NCBI RefSeq assembly: GCF_040718835.1
Contig: NZ_JBFEFG010000280.1
Coordinates: 620,001-684,000, forward strand
From: Bremerella sp. JC817
GTDB lineage: Bacteria > Planctomycetota > Planctomycetia > Pirellulales > Pirellulaceae
Direction: 5' to 3'
Length of the DNA: 64,000 bases
Numbering within the stretch: position 1 is the first letter of the stretch; each line of letters begins with the position of its first letter. A program made the position numbers and the translations under genes. Below the pieces are notes generated by a model, which was not told where the DNA came from, searched no databases, and worked only from the letters and a program-made list of their open reading frames with translations. Shown here piece after piece: positions 16,650 to 25,059 of this stretch.

Positions 16650-17732
16650 GTGGTTACGGAGATCATCACCATTGCCTTGCCTTGGGTCCGGCAAGAGGAT
16701 CCCGCCCTGATTGGGTCCGCCAAGCGGTCCATTGAGGGCTTGCGCCCGTTTGTGGCGGGGCCAGAAAACCGCATGATTCAGTCGGCGGTCGAAGCATTGA
16801 AGCAAGATGCTTCGCAGTTTTCGCCGTTGGTTCTCTTTGGTCCCAGTGGCTCTGGCAAGTCGCACTTGTTGCAGGGTCTGACGGGCGTTCTCGTGGAAAA
16901 GGATCCCGATCTCGAGATCCTGGCCATTACCGGAAGCGATTTTGCTCGCGAATATGGCAACGCATTGCGGCAAGAGACCGCCAACGAAACGCGAACCCAG
17001 TTTTTCGGGACCGACGTTCTCGTTCTGGAAGATGTGCACGAGTTGCTGCACTTCCCGTCGATGCAGCAGATCTTGCTGCATTTGCTGGACGAACTGGAAC
17101 GCCGCGGTTGCACGGTGTTGGTCTCGTGCCGAGAGAACCCAATTGCGATGGATGGGTTTTCGTCGGAGCTTCGCAGCCGCCTTTCGGCCGGCTTGCTGGT
17201 TCCGGTGGTCCTGCCCGAGCAGGGAACCCGCGAAGTCTTGATTCAAGGCATCGCGACCCGTCACCATCGTCAGATCACGCACATGGCCGCGCAGAAGTTG
17301 GCGGCCGCGTTTCCGCATGGCTTATTGCAGCTCAGCGGGATCGTGAATCAATTGATCGCTCAGACCACCGCGAACCAGGTAATCGACACGACCATTGTCG
17401 ACGCCTTGCTGAAGAGCGAGCACAACACAGCGAAGATTAGCCTGCGTGCGATTTCGCTTCTGACGGCCAAGTACTTCCGCGTGAAGGTGGCCGACATGAA
17501 GGGAAGTTCGCGGCGGCAAAGTATCGTTCAAGCCCGCAGCGTTGCGATGCTGTTGGCGAGACATCTCACGGAAGAGAGTCTGAAAGCAGTCGGCAAACAT
17601 TTTGGCGGTCGCGATCACACCACCGTCATGCATGCCGTCAGCAGCATTGAAGCCAAAATGAAGAAGGACATCGCGCTGCGGGAAGCAATCACTGAGTTGC
17701 GAGAAATGATTCTCCAACGCAGCACCGACTGA
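16650..17732 (+). CDS. dnaA: Replication initiator DnaA, short form without domains I-II
   Basis: 360 residues, GTG start; typical DnaA is about 450. Domain III: FVAGPENRM (34-42), Walker A GPSGSGKS (64-71), Walker B VLVLED (123-128), the initiator-specific helix GSDFAREYGNALR and an SRL arginine box (176-178). Domain IV: the DNA-binding helix-turn-helix with RDHTTV (321-326), the family signature that contacts the DnaA box. Only about 35 residues precede the AAA+ core, and the cysteine desulfurase stop lies 115 bases upstream, so domain I (helicase and partner binding) and the linker are missing, not misannotated. The first Walker B acidic residue is Glu rather than Asp. Confidence 0.95.
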   Translation: MVTEIITIALPWVRQEDPALIGSAKRSIEGLRPFVAGPENRMIQSAVEALKQDASQFSPLVLFGPSGSGKSHLLQGLTGVLVEKDPDLEILAITGSDFAREYGNALRQETANETRTQFFGTDVLVLEDVHELLHFPSMQQILLHLLDELERRGCTVLVSCRENPIAMDGFSSELRSRLSAGLLVPVVLPEQGTREVLIQGIATRHHRQITHMAAQKLAAAFPHGLLQLSGIVNQLIAQTTANQVIDTTIVDALLKSEHNTAKISLRAISLLTAKYFRVKVADMKGSSRRQSIVQARSVAMLLARHLTEESLKAVGKHFGGRDHTTVMHAVSSIEAKMKKDIALREAITELREMILQRSTD

Positions 17733-17941
17733 CCGATCAGGGTGTGAATTTCGAAGCGGACCAGATGCTTTTCCGACTGGAGAAACCTGGCCGCTTCCGC
17801 AAGAGATTTGAATGATGGTGGACCTGAACGAGGTCTGCAAACAGGAGTAGTCAGTGGAAAAGATGTTGGGTTTGTGTGCGTAAATGTTGGAATTCTGCCG
17901 GCTATCGACGCCGTTAGAAATCACCAACACCGCTAGCGAAT

Positions 17942-17994
17942 TCATCGACGCGAAAACGACAGAAAGGCAACCATTTGGCGCCAGGTTTTTCACA
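17942..17994 (+). repeat. Five 9-mers with exact 11-bp period inside oriC candidate
   Basis: Anchors at 17946 (CGAC), 17957 (CGAC), 17968 (CAAC), 17979 (CGCC) and 17990 (TCAC) are each 11 bases apart. The last 9-mer, TTTTTCACA, is two bases off the DnaA box. Same spacing as the intergenic arrays at 35.4, 38.7 and 39.3 kb, though with weaker consensus. Confidence 0.45.
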
Positions 17995-18052
17995 TACCAA
18001 TCAAAGCAGATTGATTCGAAGAACACCGAGCCAAACACCTACCGGATGCCAG

Positions 18053-18090
18053 TTATCGACAGCTCGACGCGTCTCCTTACTACTACTACT
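18053..18090 (+). promoter_or_regulatory. DnaA box + DnaA-trio unwinding element
   Basis: Box TTATCGACA (18053-18061), 15-base GC-rich spacer, then TTACTACTACTACT (18077-18090). On the lower strand this is a series of 3'-GAT-5' triplets, the DnaA-trio defined in Bacillus, followed by A-rich DNA. Order and strand match the basal unwinding system. Confidence 0.65.
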
Positions 18091-18135
18091 CTTTCGAAAA
18101 ACTAAAAGAAGACATTTGTTGGATTCACGAGCTCC

Positions 18136-19251
18136 ATGAAAATCACGTTCGAACGCGAGAAGTTTCAGACTGCATTCCAGACGGCGGCGATGGTGGCCCC
18201 TAGCCGCAGTCCCAAGCCGATCCTGCAAAACGTCAAACTCGACGCCACCGAAAAGGCCACGATCCTGATGGCCACCGACATGGAGATCGGAGTTCGCATC
18301 GAGGTCGAAGGCATTGAAGTTGAGCAGCCTGGCAGCATGGTTCTGCCAGTCGCCCGATTTGGGTCTATTTTGAAGGAGGTTCGCGATGAGCGACTCAGCG
18401 TGCAACGGGAAGAGTCCCGCACCGTCGTGCAAGCACAAACCAGTAAATTCACCCTGTCGAGCGAAGACCCCGACGAGTTTCCCACCGTGCAAGGATTCGC
18501 GGAAACGAAGTACCATGAAGTATCGGCTCGGGTTCTCAAAGAACTGATTCGCCGTACGCTCTTCGCCACCGATACCGAAAGCGGTCGCTATGCCCTGGGT
18601 GGCGTGTTGTTGGAACTGGGTGAGAACAGCATCACCGCGGTCGCGACCGACGGACGTCGTCTGGCCAAGATGGAAGGTCCCGCGACTCAGGTCGAAGGGC
18701 ATGGCAACACCGATGCGATGACGATCATTCCATCGCGTGCTATGCAGTTGATCGAACGCAGCCTGACCGATCTGGATGCAACCGTGCAGATCGCTTCCCG
18801 CACGAATGACGTACTCGTCAAAGTTGGCCCAGCCACGATCTATGCTCGCTTGGTGGAAGGTCGCTTCCCGAAATGGCGAGACGTGCTCCCCGAACAACGC
18901 GAAGCCGCCCATATCGAACTTTCGGTTGGGCCAGCATTCGCCGCACTTCGCCAGGCAGCCATTGTGACGTCCGACGAGAGCCGTGGGATCGACTTCACGT
19001 TCGGTCATGGCTCGATGGTCCTCTCGAGCAGTACGGCCGAGGTGGGCCAATCTCGCGTCGAGATCCCAATCCCTTACGACGGCGAGAATGTCGAGATCAC
19101 GATGGACCATCGGTTTGTCGCCGACTTCTACAAAGTGTTGGGAAGTGAATCGAACTTCACGCTCAACATTCAAAACGCCGAAAGCGCCGCGTTGTTCAGC
19201 ACCGACGACAACTACGACTACGTGGTTATGCCACTGGCACGAGATCGGTAG
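18136..19251 (+). CDS. dnaN: DNA polymerase III beta sliding clamp
   Basis: 371 residues, the normal length. MKITFEREKFQTAFQTAAMVAPSRSPKPILQNVKL opens domain 1; GGVLLELGENSITAVATDGRRLAK is in domain 2; the C-terminus ends YDYVVMPLARDR, a normal clamp tail. It forms a ring that tethers polymerase III to DNA. Located next to the oriC candidate, with dciA 86 bases downstream. Confidence 0.96.
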   Translation: MKITFEREKFQTAFQTAAMVAPSRSPKPILQNVKLDATEKATILMATDMEIGVRIEVEGIEVEQPGSMVLPVARFGSILKEVRDERLSVQREESRTVVQAQTSKFTLSSEDPDEFPTVQGFAETKYHEVSARVLKELIRRTLFATDTESGRYALGGVLLELGENSITAVATDGRRLAKMEGPATQVEGHGNTDAMTIIPSRAMQLIERSLTDLDATVQIASRTNDVLVKVGPATIYARLVEGRFPKWRDVLPEQREAAHIELSVGPAFAALRQAAIVTSDESRGIDFTFGHGSMVLSSSTAEVGQSRVEIPIPYDGENVEITMDHRFVADFYKVLGSESNFTLNIQNAESAALFSTDDNYDYVVMPLARDR

Positions 19252-19337
19252 ACGCAGGCGATTCGATGTGTTGTGCGGAACAGGCGAAACAGACTGCCCG
19301 CCATTAGTCGGCATCACCTTCAACGGATGAAACAGAC

Positions 19338-19652
19338 ATGAGCCAGCGACAGCCAGGCAAAGTGCAATCGATCAAGGGAACCTTGGCCCAGTTGATGGTC
19401 CAGAAGGGCTACGCCCAGGTTCAAACGGCCGATGCCACGCAGAAAGCCTGGGAAGTTGCCGCCGGAGAACGACTGGCCGAGCACAGCATCGCCGGCAACG
19501 TGAATCGTGGAAGCTTGCTGGTGATGGTCGCCAACTCGACGATCAGCCAGATGATCAGTTTCCAGAAACCCAAAATACTGAAGTCGCTCCAAGAGCAACT
19601 CCCCGATCACGGGATCACCGACCTCAAGATCAAAGTGGGCCGCATCGATTAA
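19338..19652 (+). CDS. dciA: DciA-type (DUF721) replicative helicase-associated protein
   Basis: 104 residues. The central segment KAWEVAAGERLAEHSIAGNVNRGSL...VANSTISQMISFQKPKIL is the DUF721 core (W..V.G..L..H......G.L.V.V..S). DciA is the widespread ancestral operator of the DnaB helicase in bacteria lacking DnaC/DnaI. Placement between dnaN and gyrB fits a replication role and is relevant because DnaA here lacks its helicase-contacting domain I. Confidence 0.88.
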   Translation: MSQRQPGKVQSIKGTLAQLMVQKGYAQVQTADATQKAWEVAAGERLAEHSIAGNVNRGSLLVMVANSTISQMISFQKPKILKSLQEQLPDHGITDLKIKVGRID

Positions 19653-19760
19653 GTTCGCTCGCCCCGACCCAGGTTCCTTCTGCCTGGCAGAGGTTGATCC
19701 TCGAAACAGAGAACACTTACCGAACAAAACTTGTCGTACGATACCTAACGAAAAGCAAAC

Positions 19761-22319
19761 ATGACCGAACCGAACGAACCTCAAGATCTGCCGACCGGAG
19801 ATGTTGAAAACAAGGAAGCTGCCAAGCAGGCCGAACAGGCGAAAGCCAATTCGGAATATGGGGCGAGCGACCTGGAACACCTGTCCGACCTCGAGCACGT
19901 TCGCGAACGCCCGAGTATGTACATCGGCGACCGTTCGACCCGTGGTTTTCATCACCTGGTGTACGAAGTGGTCGACAACTCGATCGACGAAGCAATGGCC
20001 GAGTTTGCCTCGTGCGTGACCGTGACGGTTCACAACGATAACTCGGTCACCGTGGAAGACGACGGTCGTGGAATTCCAGTCGACCGCCATCCGCAGCTTT
20101 CCGAACAAGTCGGCCGTGACGTCTCGACCCTGGAAGGGGTGATGACGGTGCTGAAGTTCGGCGGCAAGTTTAGTAAAGGTGCCTATCAGACTTCCGGTGG
20201 TTTGCACGGGGTCGGCGTGACCGTGGTGAACTTCCTATCGGAATGGTGCGAAGTCGAAGTCTATCGCGACGGCTTTGTCTGGCAGCAGGAATACGAACGA
20301 GGTGTTCCGCAAGGTCCGGTCCAGAAGGGGCAACCGACCAAGAAGCGTGGTACCAAGACCACCTTCAAACCTGATGGTCAGATCTTCAACGTCAGCAAGT
20401 TCAATCACGACACCCTCGCCAAGCGTCTGCAAGAGCTGGCGTTTTTGAACAAAGGTGTGAAGATTGTTTTCGTCGACGAACGAACCAACGATCGTGACGA
20501 GTTCTGTTACGAACAAGGTTTGATCGAATACGTTCATCATCTCAATCGTGCCACCAACGCCCTGCACGCGGACGTAATCTTCCTGACTGGTTTCACCGAA
20601 GGTGTCGGTTACGAAATCGCTTTGCAGTACAGCGAAGAGTACACCGAAAACCTGCATTCGTACGTGAACAACATCAACACGCACGAAGGTGGTACGCACG
20701 TCTCCGGTTTCAAGACCGCACTGACCCGAACGCTGAACAACTACGCCAAGAAGGAAAACCTGATCAAGGACGTTGCCTTGTCGGGCGACGACTTCCGCGA
20801 AGGTTTGACGGCGATTATCAGCACCCGCGTGCCAGAGCCGCAGTTTGAAGGCCAGACCAAAACCAAGCTGGGTAACAGCGAAGTTGAAAGTTACATCAAC
20901 TCCGCATTCGGCGAGTTCTTGACCAAGTACCTGGAAGAGAACCCAAAGGTTGCCCGCGTCATCGTCAAGAAAGCGTTGCTGGCCGGTCAGGCTCGTGAAG
21001 CGGCTCGTAAGGCTCGCGACCTGCTGCGTAATCGTAAAGACGTGCTCGGCAGCGGCGGTCTTCCTGGCAAGCTGCGTGACTGTATCTCGAAAGAGATGGA
21101 GAAGTGCGAACTGTACCTGGTGGAAGGTGACTCGGCCGGTGGGTCGGCCGAAGGTGGTCGCTTACGAGACTTCCAGGCGATCTTGCCGCTGCGAGGTAAG
21201 ATCATCAACACCTACAAAGCTCGCGAAGACAAAGTGCTGGCCAACGAAGAAGTTCGGAGCATGTTCCAGGCCATCGGGATTGGAATCGGCCAGGACCAGG
21301 ACATCAACAAGCGTCGGTACAACAAGGTCGTGATCATGACCGACGCCGACGTCGACGGTTCGCACATTCGTACCTTGCTACTGTCGTTCTTCTATCGCCA
21401 GATGAACGAACTGGTATCCGGCGGACACGTTTATGTGGCACAGCCACCCTTGTTCCGCGTGGTGAACAAGAAGAATGTGTGGTACGTGCAAACCGAAGAA
21501 GAGATGAAGAATCAGCTTCTCGACAACGGTCTGGCCGATTGTGCGTTCGTTGGCGAAACGGACGAGGTAATCGAAGGCGAGAACATGGAGAAGCTCTGCC
21601 GCACGTTGGCTCCGCTGGAAGAAGCGATCGTCGCGCTGGAACGCCGCGGTATCGGCTTGAAGATCCATGCCGTCCGGCAAGACCCTGTTTCTCAGAAACT
21701 GCCGGTCTTCCGCGTGGTGCTCGGTCCCGAAGATCACTGGTTCGTGAACAAGAAGGATGTCGATGCCTTTCTGGAAGAGAAGGGGGTCCTGGCGGAACCG
21801 GAAAGCACCGTTCCCGCAGACGAAAACGTCGTGGAAGGTAGTGTCGTCGAAGCGGAAGAAAAGCCGCAAGAGGAAGTCGATCCAAGCAAGGTCCCGCACA
21901 TCACCGAAATGCATGAAGTGCGAACCATCAACATCAAGCTGGGCGAATTGAACGAACTTGGCTTTGACATCCAGGCCTTGATTCCGCAGGAACGTACTGG
22001 TCGTACCGATTCGCGTTACAAGCTGCGTCGTGGTGAAAACGAAACCGGACTGGAAGACCTGCGAGGTCTGCTGGCTGCCGTGCGAAGTGCGGGCGAAAAA
22101 GGCCTGCAAGTGACCCGCTTTAAAGGTCTGGGCGAAATGAACGCGGAAGAGCTTCGAGAAACGACGCTCGATCCGCAGAACCGAACCTTGATGCAGGTCA
22201 CCATGAGCGACGCTTCGGCCGCCGACGATATGTTCCGCATCCTGATGGGTGACAAGGTGGAACCTCGCCGCGAGTTTATCGAGAAGCATGCTCTCGACGT
22301 GCGAAACCTCGACGTCTAA
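19761..22319 (+). CDS. gyrB: DNA gyrase subunit B
   Basis: 852 residues. ATPase domain: RPSMYIGDRSTRGFHHLVYE, VVDNSIDEAM, DDGRGIPVD and GGLHGVGVTVVNFLSEW. TOPRIM: EGDSAGGSA and MTDADVDGSHIRTLLL. C-terminal gyrase signature: RFKGLGEMNAEELRETTLDP. Together with GyrA it introduces negative supercoils. Between TOPRIM and the end is an acidic stretch (about residues 670-715, GSVVEAEEKPQEEVDPSK) lengthening the protein relative to 640-residue gyrases. GyrA is not in the window. Confidence 0.96.
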   Translation: MTEPNEPQDLPTGDVENKEAAKQAEQAKANSEYGASDLEHLSDLEHVRERPSMYIGDRSTRGFHHLVYEVVDNSIDEAMAEFASCVTVTVHNDNSVTVEDDGRGIPVDRHPQLSEQVGRDVSTLEGVMTVLKFGGKFSKGAYQTSGGLHGVGVTVVNFLSEWCEVEVYRDGFVWQQEYERGVPQGPVQKGQPTKKRGTKTTFKPDGQIFNVSKFNHDTLAKRLQELAFLNKGVKIVFVDERTNDRDEFCYEQGLIEYVHHLNRATNALHADVIFLTGFTEGVGYEIALQYSEEYTENLHSYVNNINTHEGGTHVSGFKTALTRTLNNYAKKENLIKDVALSGDDFREGLTAIISTRVPEPQFEGQTKTKLGNSEVESYINSAFGEFLTKYLEENPKVARVIVKKALLAGQAREAARKARDLLRNRKDVLGSGGLPGKLRDCISKEMEKCELYLVEGDSAGGSAEGGRLRDFQAILPLRGKIINTYKAREDKVLANEEVRSMFQAIGIGIGQDQDINKRRYNKVVIMTDADVDGSHIRTLLLSFFYRQMNELVSGGHVYVAQPPLFRVVNKKNVWYVQTEEEMKNQLLDNGLADCAFVGETDEVIEGENMEKLCRTLAPLEEAIVALERRGIGLKIHAVRQDPVSQKLPVFRVVLGPEDHWFVNKKDVDAFLEEKGVLAEPESTVPADENVVEGSVVEAEEKPQEEVDPSKVPHITEMHEVRTINIKLGELNELGFDIQALIPQERTGRTDSRYKLRRGENETGLEDLRGLLAAVRSAGEKGLQVTRFKGLGEMNAEELRETTLDPQNRTLMQVTMSDASAADDMFRILMGDKVEPRREFIEKHALDVRNLDV

Positions 22320-22348
22320 CGTTGAGCGTTCCAGAAGACCAAACGAAA

Positions 22349-22378
22349 AGAGCCGATTTCAACATCGGCTCTTTTTTT
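22349..22378 (+). terminator. gyrB terminator
   Basis: AGAGCCGAT-ttcaac-ATCGGCTCT stem followed by TTTTTTT, 30 bases after the gyrB stop. Its A-rich left flank could also serve the convergent kinase gene ending at 22407. Confidence 0.93.
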
Positions 22379-22406
22379 GTTGTCTCTCGTGAACTGCAGT
22401 TCGCGT

Positions 22407-24818
22407 CTAAGGGGAACCAAGGTCGTCTTCGTTGCGGAACTGATTGATCAGACGCTGCAGTTCGGCAGGCTCCGCTGGCTTCACGAGGTGATGATCGAAG
22501 CCGGCATCGGTGGTCCGCTCGCGATCTTCCTGTTGGCCCCAGCCTGTCAGAGCGATCAGCAGGATGTCTTTGCCCCAAGGCTGCTGGCGAATGTAACGAG
22601 CCGCCTCGTAACCATTCATCTTCGGCATCCCCAGATCCATCAACACGATCTCGGGACGGAACTTCTCGGCAACGTCGATCGCCTGGTGACCATCTTCGGC
22701 CGACATCACGGTGTTGCCGAGCATCTTGACCACTTTGCTCAGCATGTCGGCGGCGGCCTTGTTGTCGTCGACCACCAACACCCGATGTTTACCTCGCTTG
22801 AGCGAGACAGACTCGGTCGGAATATCTTCCGGCGGTTTAGGCTGGTTCTCTTCGTTGGTTGGCAGTAAGACCTGAAACTCGCTTCCCTTACCATGCCCTT
22901 CGCTGGTAACCGACACGGTGCCGCCATGCATTTCCACGAGCGACTTGACCAACGTCAATCCGATCCCCAGGCCCGAATAACGACGTTCCATCGAACGATC
23001 GATCTGGGTGAACATGATAAAGATATTCTCGAGCATCTCAGGCGGAATCCCGATGCCGGTATCTTTGACAATGATCGTCACATGATCCGGATCGGGTTGC
23101 GCCAGTGTTAGCGTGATTTTGCCGCCATCAGGCGTATACTTCGCGGCGTTGTTCAGCAGATTCGAGACAACCTGAGCCAGGCGATTCGGGTCGGCGTGGA
23201 GGGTGATGTCCAGATCGTCGCCGATGATCTCAAGCGTATGGCCAGAGTCGTCAATCAGCGGCATCGAGGTTTCCACCGCGCTCTCGATAATATCGGTAAG
23301 TGTTACTTCCGCTTTTCGTAGATTCAACTTACCGCGTGTGACGCGCGAAACATCGAGCAAGTCGTCGACCAATGTAATCAACTGCTTGGTCTGGCGTTCC
23401 ATGGTGGCCCGGGTTTCTTCGATCAACTCGGGATCGTCGTCCGCCATCCGCATCAGTTCCAGACCCATGCGAATCGGAGCCAAAGGATTGCGAAGTTCGT
23501 GCGCGAGGGTCGCCAGGAATTCGTCCTTCTTACGATCCGCATCGGAAAGCTGCGCAGCGACGGTACGAAGTTCTTCCTGGATCTCTTGCTGCTCGCTGAT
23601 GTCGGTATTGGTGCCGAACCATCGCACGATCTCACCAGCTTCGTTGCGAAGGGGCAGGGCACGGGTCAGAAACGGCCGAACCTTTCCATCCTGACCACGA
23701 ATCGGCGCGACAACGTCGACTCGTTCTCCGGTTGCGATACTTTTTTCCCAGGCCGCTTTGACACGGGGAAGTTCGGCCGGATCCAGGTAAGCCGTCCAGC
23801 CCCAGCCGAGACAATCGTCCAGCGAACCGCCCGTGTATTGGTACCAGCGATCGTTGAACCAATCGACGTAGCCATCGGGACGAGTCATCCAGGCCATTTG
23901 TGGAATGGCATCGGCCATCTGGTAGAACTCGGCCTGGCTTTGTTTCAAAGCAAGTTCGGTCTCGCGTAATTGCGATCGATCGAGCACGAAACAGATGTAC
24001 TGGCCGGTTCGATCTTCGACCGGGGTATAGCCCAGCGTGACCGGAACCCGCGAACCATCTTTGGCGAGGTACTCTTTGTCGTACGCCGGGCACGCACCTT
24101 CCTTGTCGGCCGTGGCAATCCCTTCGATGTCACGGATCCGGTATTCCGGCGGGGTCATCTCGTACCAACTAAGGCCTTCTTCTTTCCACTCTTCTTCCGT
24201 GCAGTGCAGAATGCGTAGCAGTTCGCCGTTGACTTCCAACCAACTGCCGTCCGCGTCGGCCAAACCCACGCCGATGATGTTCGACGAGGTAAACTTCCGC
24301 CAACGTGCCTCGCGTTCTTTCAATTCCGCGTTGGCCTTGTTGAGCTGATCGACGCGTTCTTGAACACGCTGTTCGAGGACTTCATTCGCCTCGCGCAAGG
24401 CTTTCTCGGCGGCGATGCGGGCATCGATTTCACGCTGCAGATCTTCCGGCGAACGTAGCGACAAAACTTCGCGGACGTTCAATACGATCGCAACAACCGT
24501 GGCCCACGATACCACCGCCGTTGCCAATTTCAGCAGGCCAGAAACGCGATAGGCCGGCCACCAGAAAATGACCGCGTCCATCAAATGGGTCAAACCGCAC
24601 AGCAGAATAAAGGCGACGAAAAGCAGAAAGACCTTGCGAAAAGGGATGTCTTTACGACGCGATGTAAAGTACGCCAATAGCGCGGGGATGACGAAGTAGG
24701 CAGACCAGATTCCGAGATCGGAAAGGATGTGCAGACGACCAAGCCCTGGCGACCAGGTTCCGCAGTACCAACGTGCCGGGAAATCGGATGTATCGAACAG
24801 ATTCAGGAAGAAATCCAT
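22407..24818 (-). CDS. Hybrid histidine kinase with ethylene-receptor-like sensor
   Basis: 803 residues. Residues 20-115 form three membrane helices matching the plant ETR1 sensor: Asp34, Tyr41, Ile44, Pro45, Ile71, Cys74 and His78 reproduce the seven ethylene/copper-binding residues with identical spacing (ETR1 25, 32, 35, 36, 62, 65, 69). A coiled coil (125-175), two PAS domains (about 175-285 and 295-410), HisKA with phospho-acceptor His440, an HATPase (NLLNNAAKYTPDGG, GIGIPPE, GLGIGLTLVKSLV) and a receiver domain with Asp728 follow. The protein probably senses a small hydrophobic ligand through Cu(I) and phosphorylates its own receiver. No output regulator is adjacent; the gene is convergent with gyrB. 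Confidence 0.92.
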   Translation of the reverse strand: MDFFLNLFDTSDFPARWYCGTWSPGLGRLHILSDLGIWSAYFVIPALLAYFTSRRKDIPFRKVFLLFVAFILLCGLTHLMDAVIFWWPAYRVSGLLKLATAVVSWATVVAIVLNVREVLSLRSPEDLQREIDARIAAEKALREANEVLEQRVQERVDQLNKANAELKEREARWRKFTSSNIIGVGLADADGSWLEVNGELLRILHCTEEEWKEEGLSWYEMTPPEYRIRDIEGIATADKEGACPAYDKEYLAKDGSRVPVTLGYTPVEDRTGQYICFVLDRSQLRETELALKQSQAEFYQMADAIPQMAWMTRPDGYVDWFNDRWYQYTGGSLDDCLGWGWTAYLDPAELPRVKAAWEKSIATGERVDVVAPIRGQDGKVRPFLTRALPLRNEAGEIVRWFGTNTDISEQQEIQEELRTVAAQLSDADRKKDEFLATLAHELRNPLAPIRMGLELMRMADDDPELIEETRATMERQTKQLITLVDDLLDVSRVTRGKLNLRKAEVTLTDIIESAVETSMPLIDDSGHTLEIIGDDLDITLHADPNRLAQVVSNLLNNAAKYTPDGGKITLTLAQPDPDHVTIIVKDTGIGIPPEMLENIFIMFTQIDRSMERRYSGLGIGLTLVKSLVEMHGGTVSVTSEGHGKGSEFQVLLPTNEENQPKPPEDIPTESVSLKRGKHRVLVVDDNKAAADMLSKVVKMLGNTVMSAEDGHQAIDVAEKFRPEIVLMDLGMPKMNGYEAARYIRQQPWGKDILLIALTGWGQQEDRERTTDAGFDHHLVKPAEPAELQRLINQFRNEDDLGSP

Positions 24819-24998
24819 ACGGAACCATCAATAACTTTACTGCGAGCGCGCAGTACTGGGAAAGATGAACGCCTGCTCATACTTCCCCGAGATTGATGAG
24901 GCAGGTTGGAAGGCCCCATTTTACGCAGGTTGTTGGGTTTCAGACAGATCTGATCTGGTTACTGGGTGGGGGAAAAGCCAAATTACGACCACCGCACG

Positions 24999-25029
24999 AA
25001 AAAAGGACCCTTCCGTGAGAAAGGGCCCC
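24999..25029 (-). terminator. Terminator of the YTV-like gene
   Basis: GG(A)CCCTT-ccgtgaga-AAGGG(C)CC stem; on the minus strand it is followed by TTTTTT (A-run 24999-25004). It lies 31 bases beyond the minus-strand stop at 25060. Confidence 0.8.
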
Positions 25030-25059
25030 TTTAGGTTACCAACTTGGTCGTATTGGTTT

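Larger units (their letters stand above)
17733..18135 (+). other. oriC: Candidate chromosomal origin (oriC), dnaA-dnaN gap
   Basis: A 403-base gap in the classic dnaA-oriC-dnaN position. It contains TTATCGACA (18053-18061), a GC-rich spacer and TTACTACTACTACT (18077-18090), then an A-rich stretch. It also holds an 11-bp periodic run of box-like 9-mers at 17942-17994 that ends in TTTTTCACA. No exact TTATCCACA is present. Assigned from gene context and motif order; skew could not be computed. Confidence 0.7.

Noticed and set aside
18001..19323. Long minus-strand frame opposite dnaN
   Set aside because: Shadow of dnaN in a GC-rich, codon-biased gene.
21378..22289. Long minus-strand frame opposite gyrB
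   Set aside because: Antisense shadow; gyrB is unambiguous on the plus strand.
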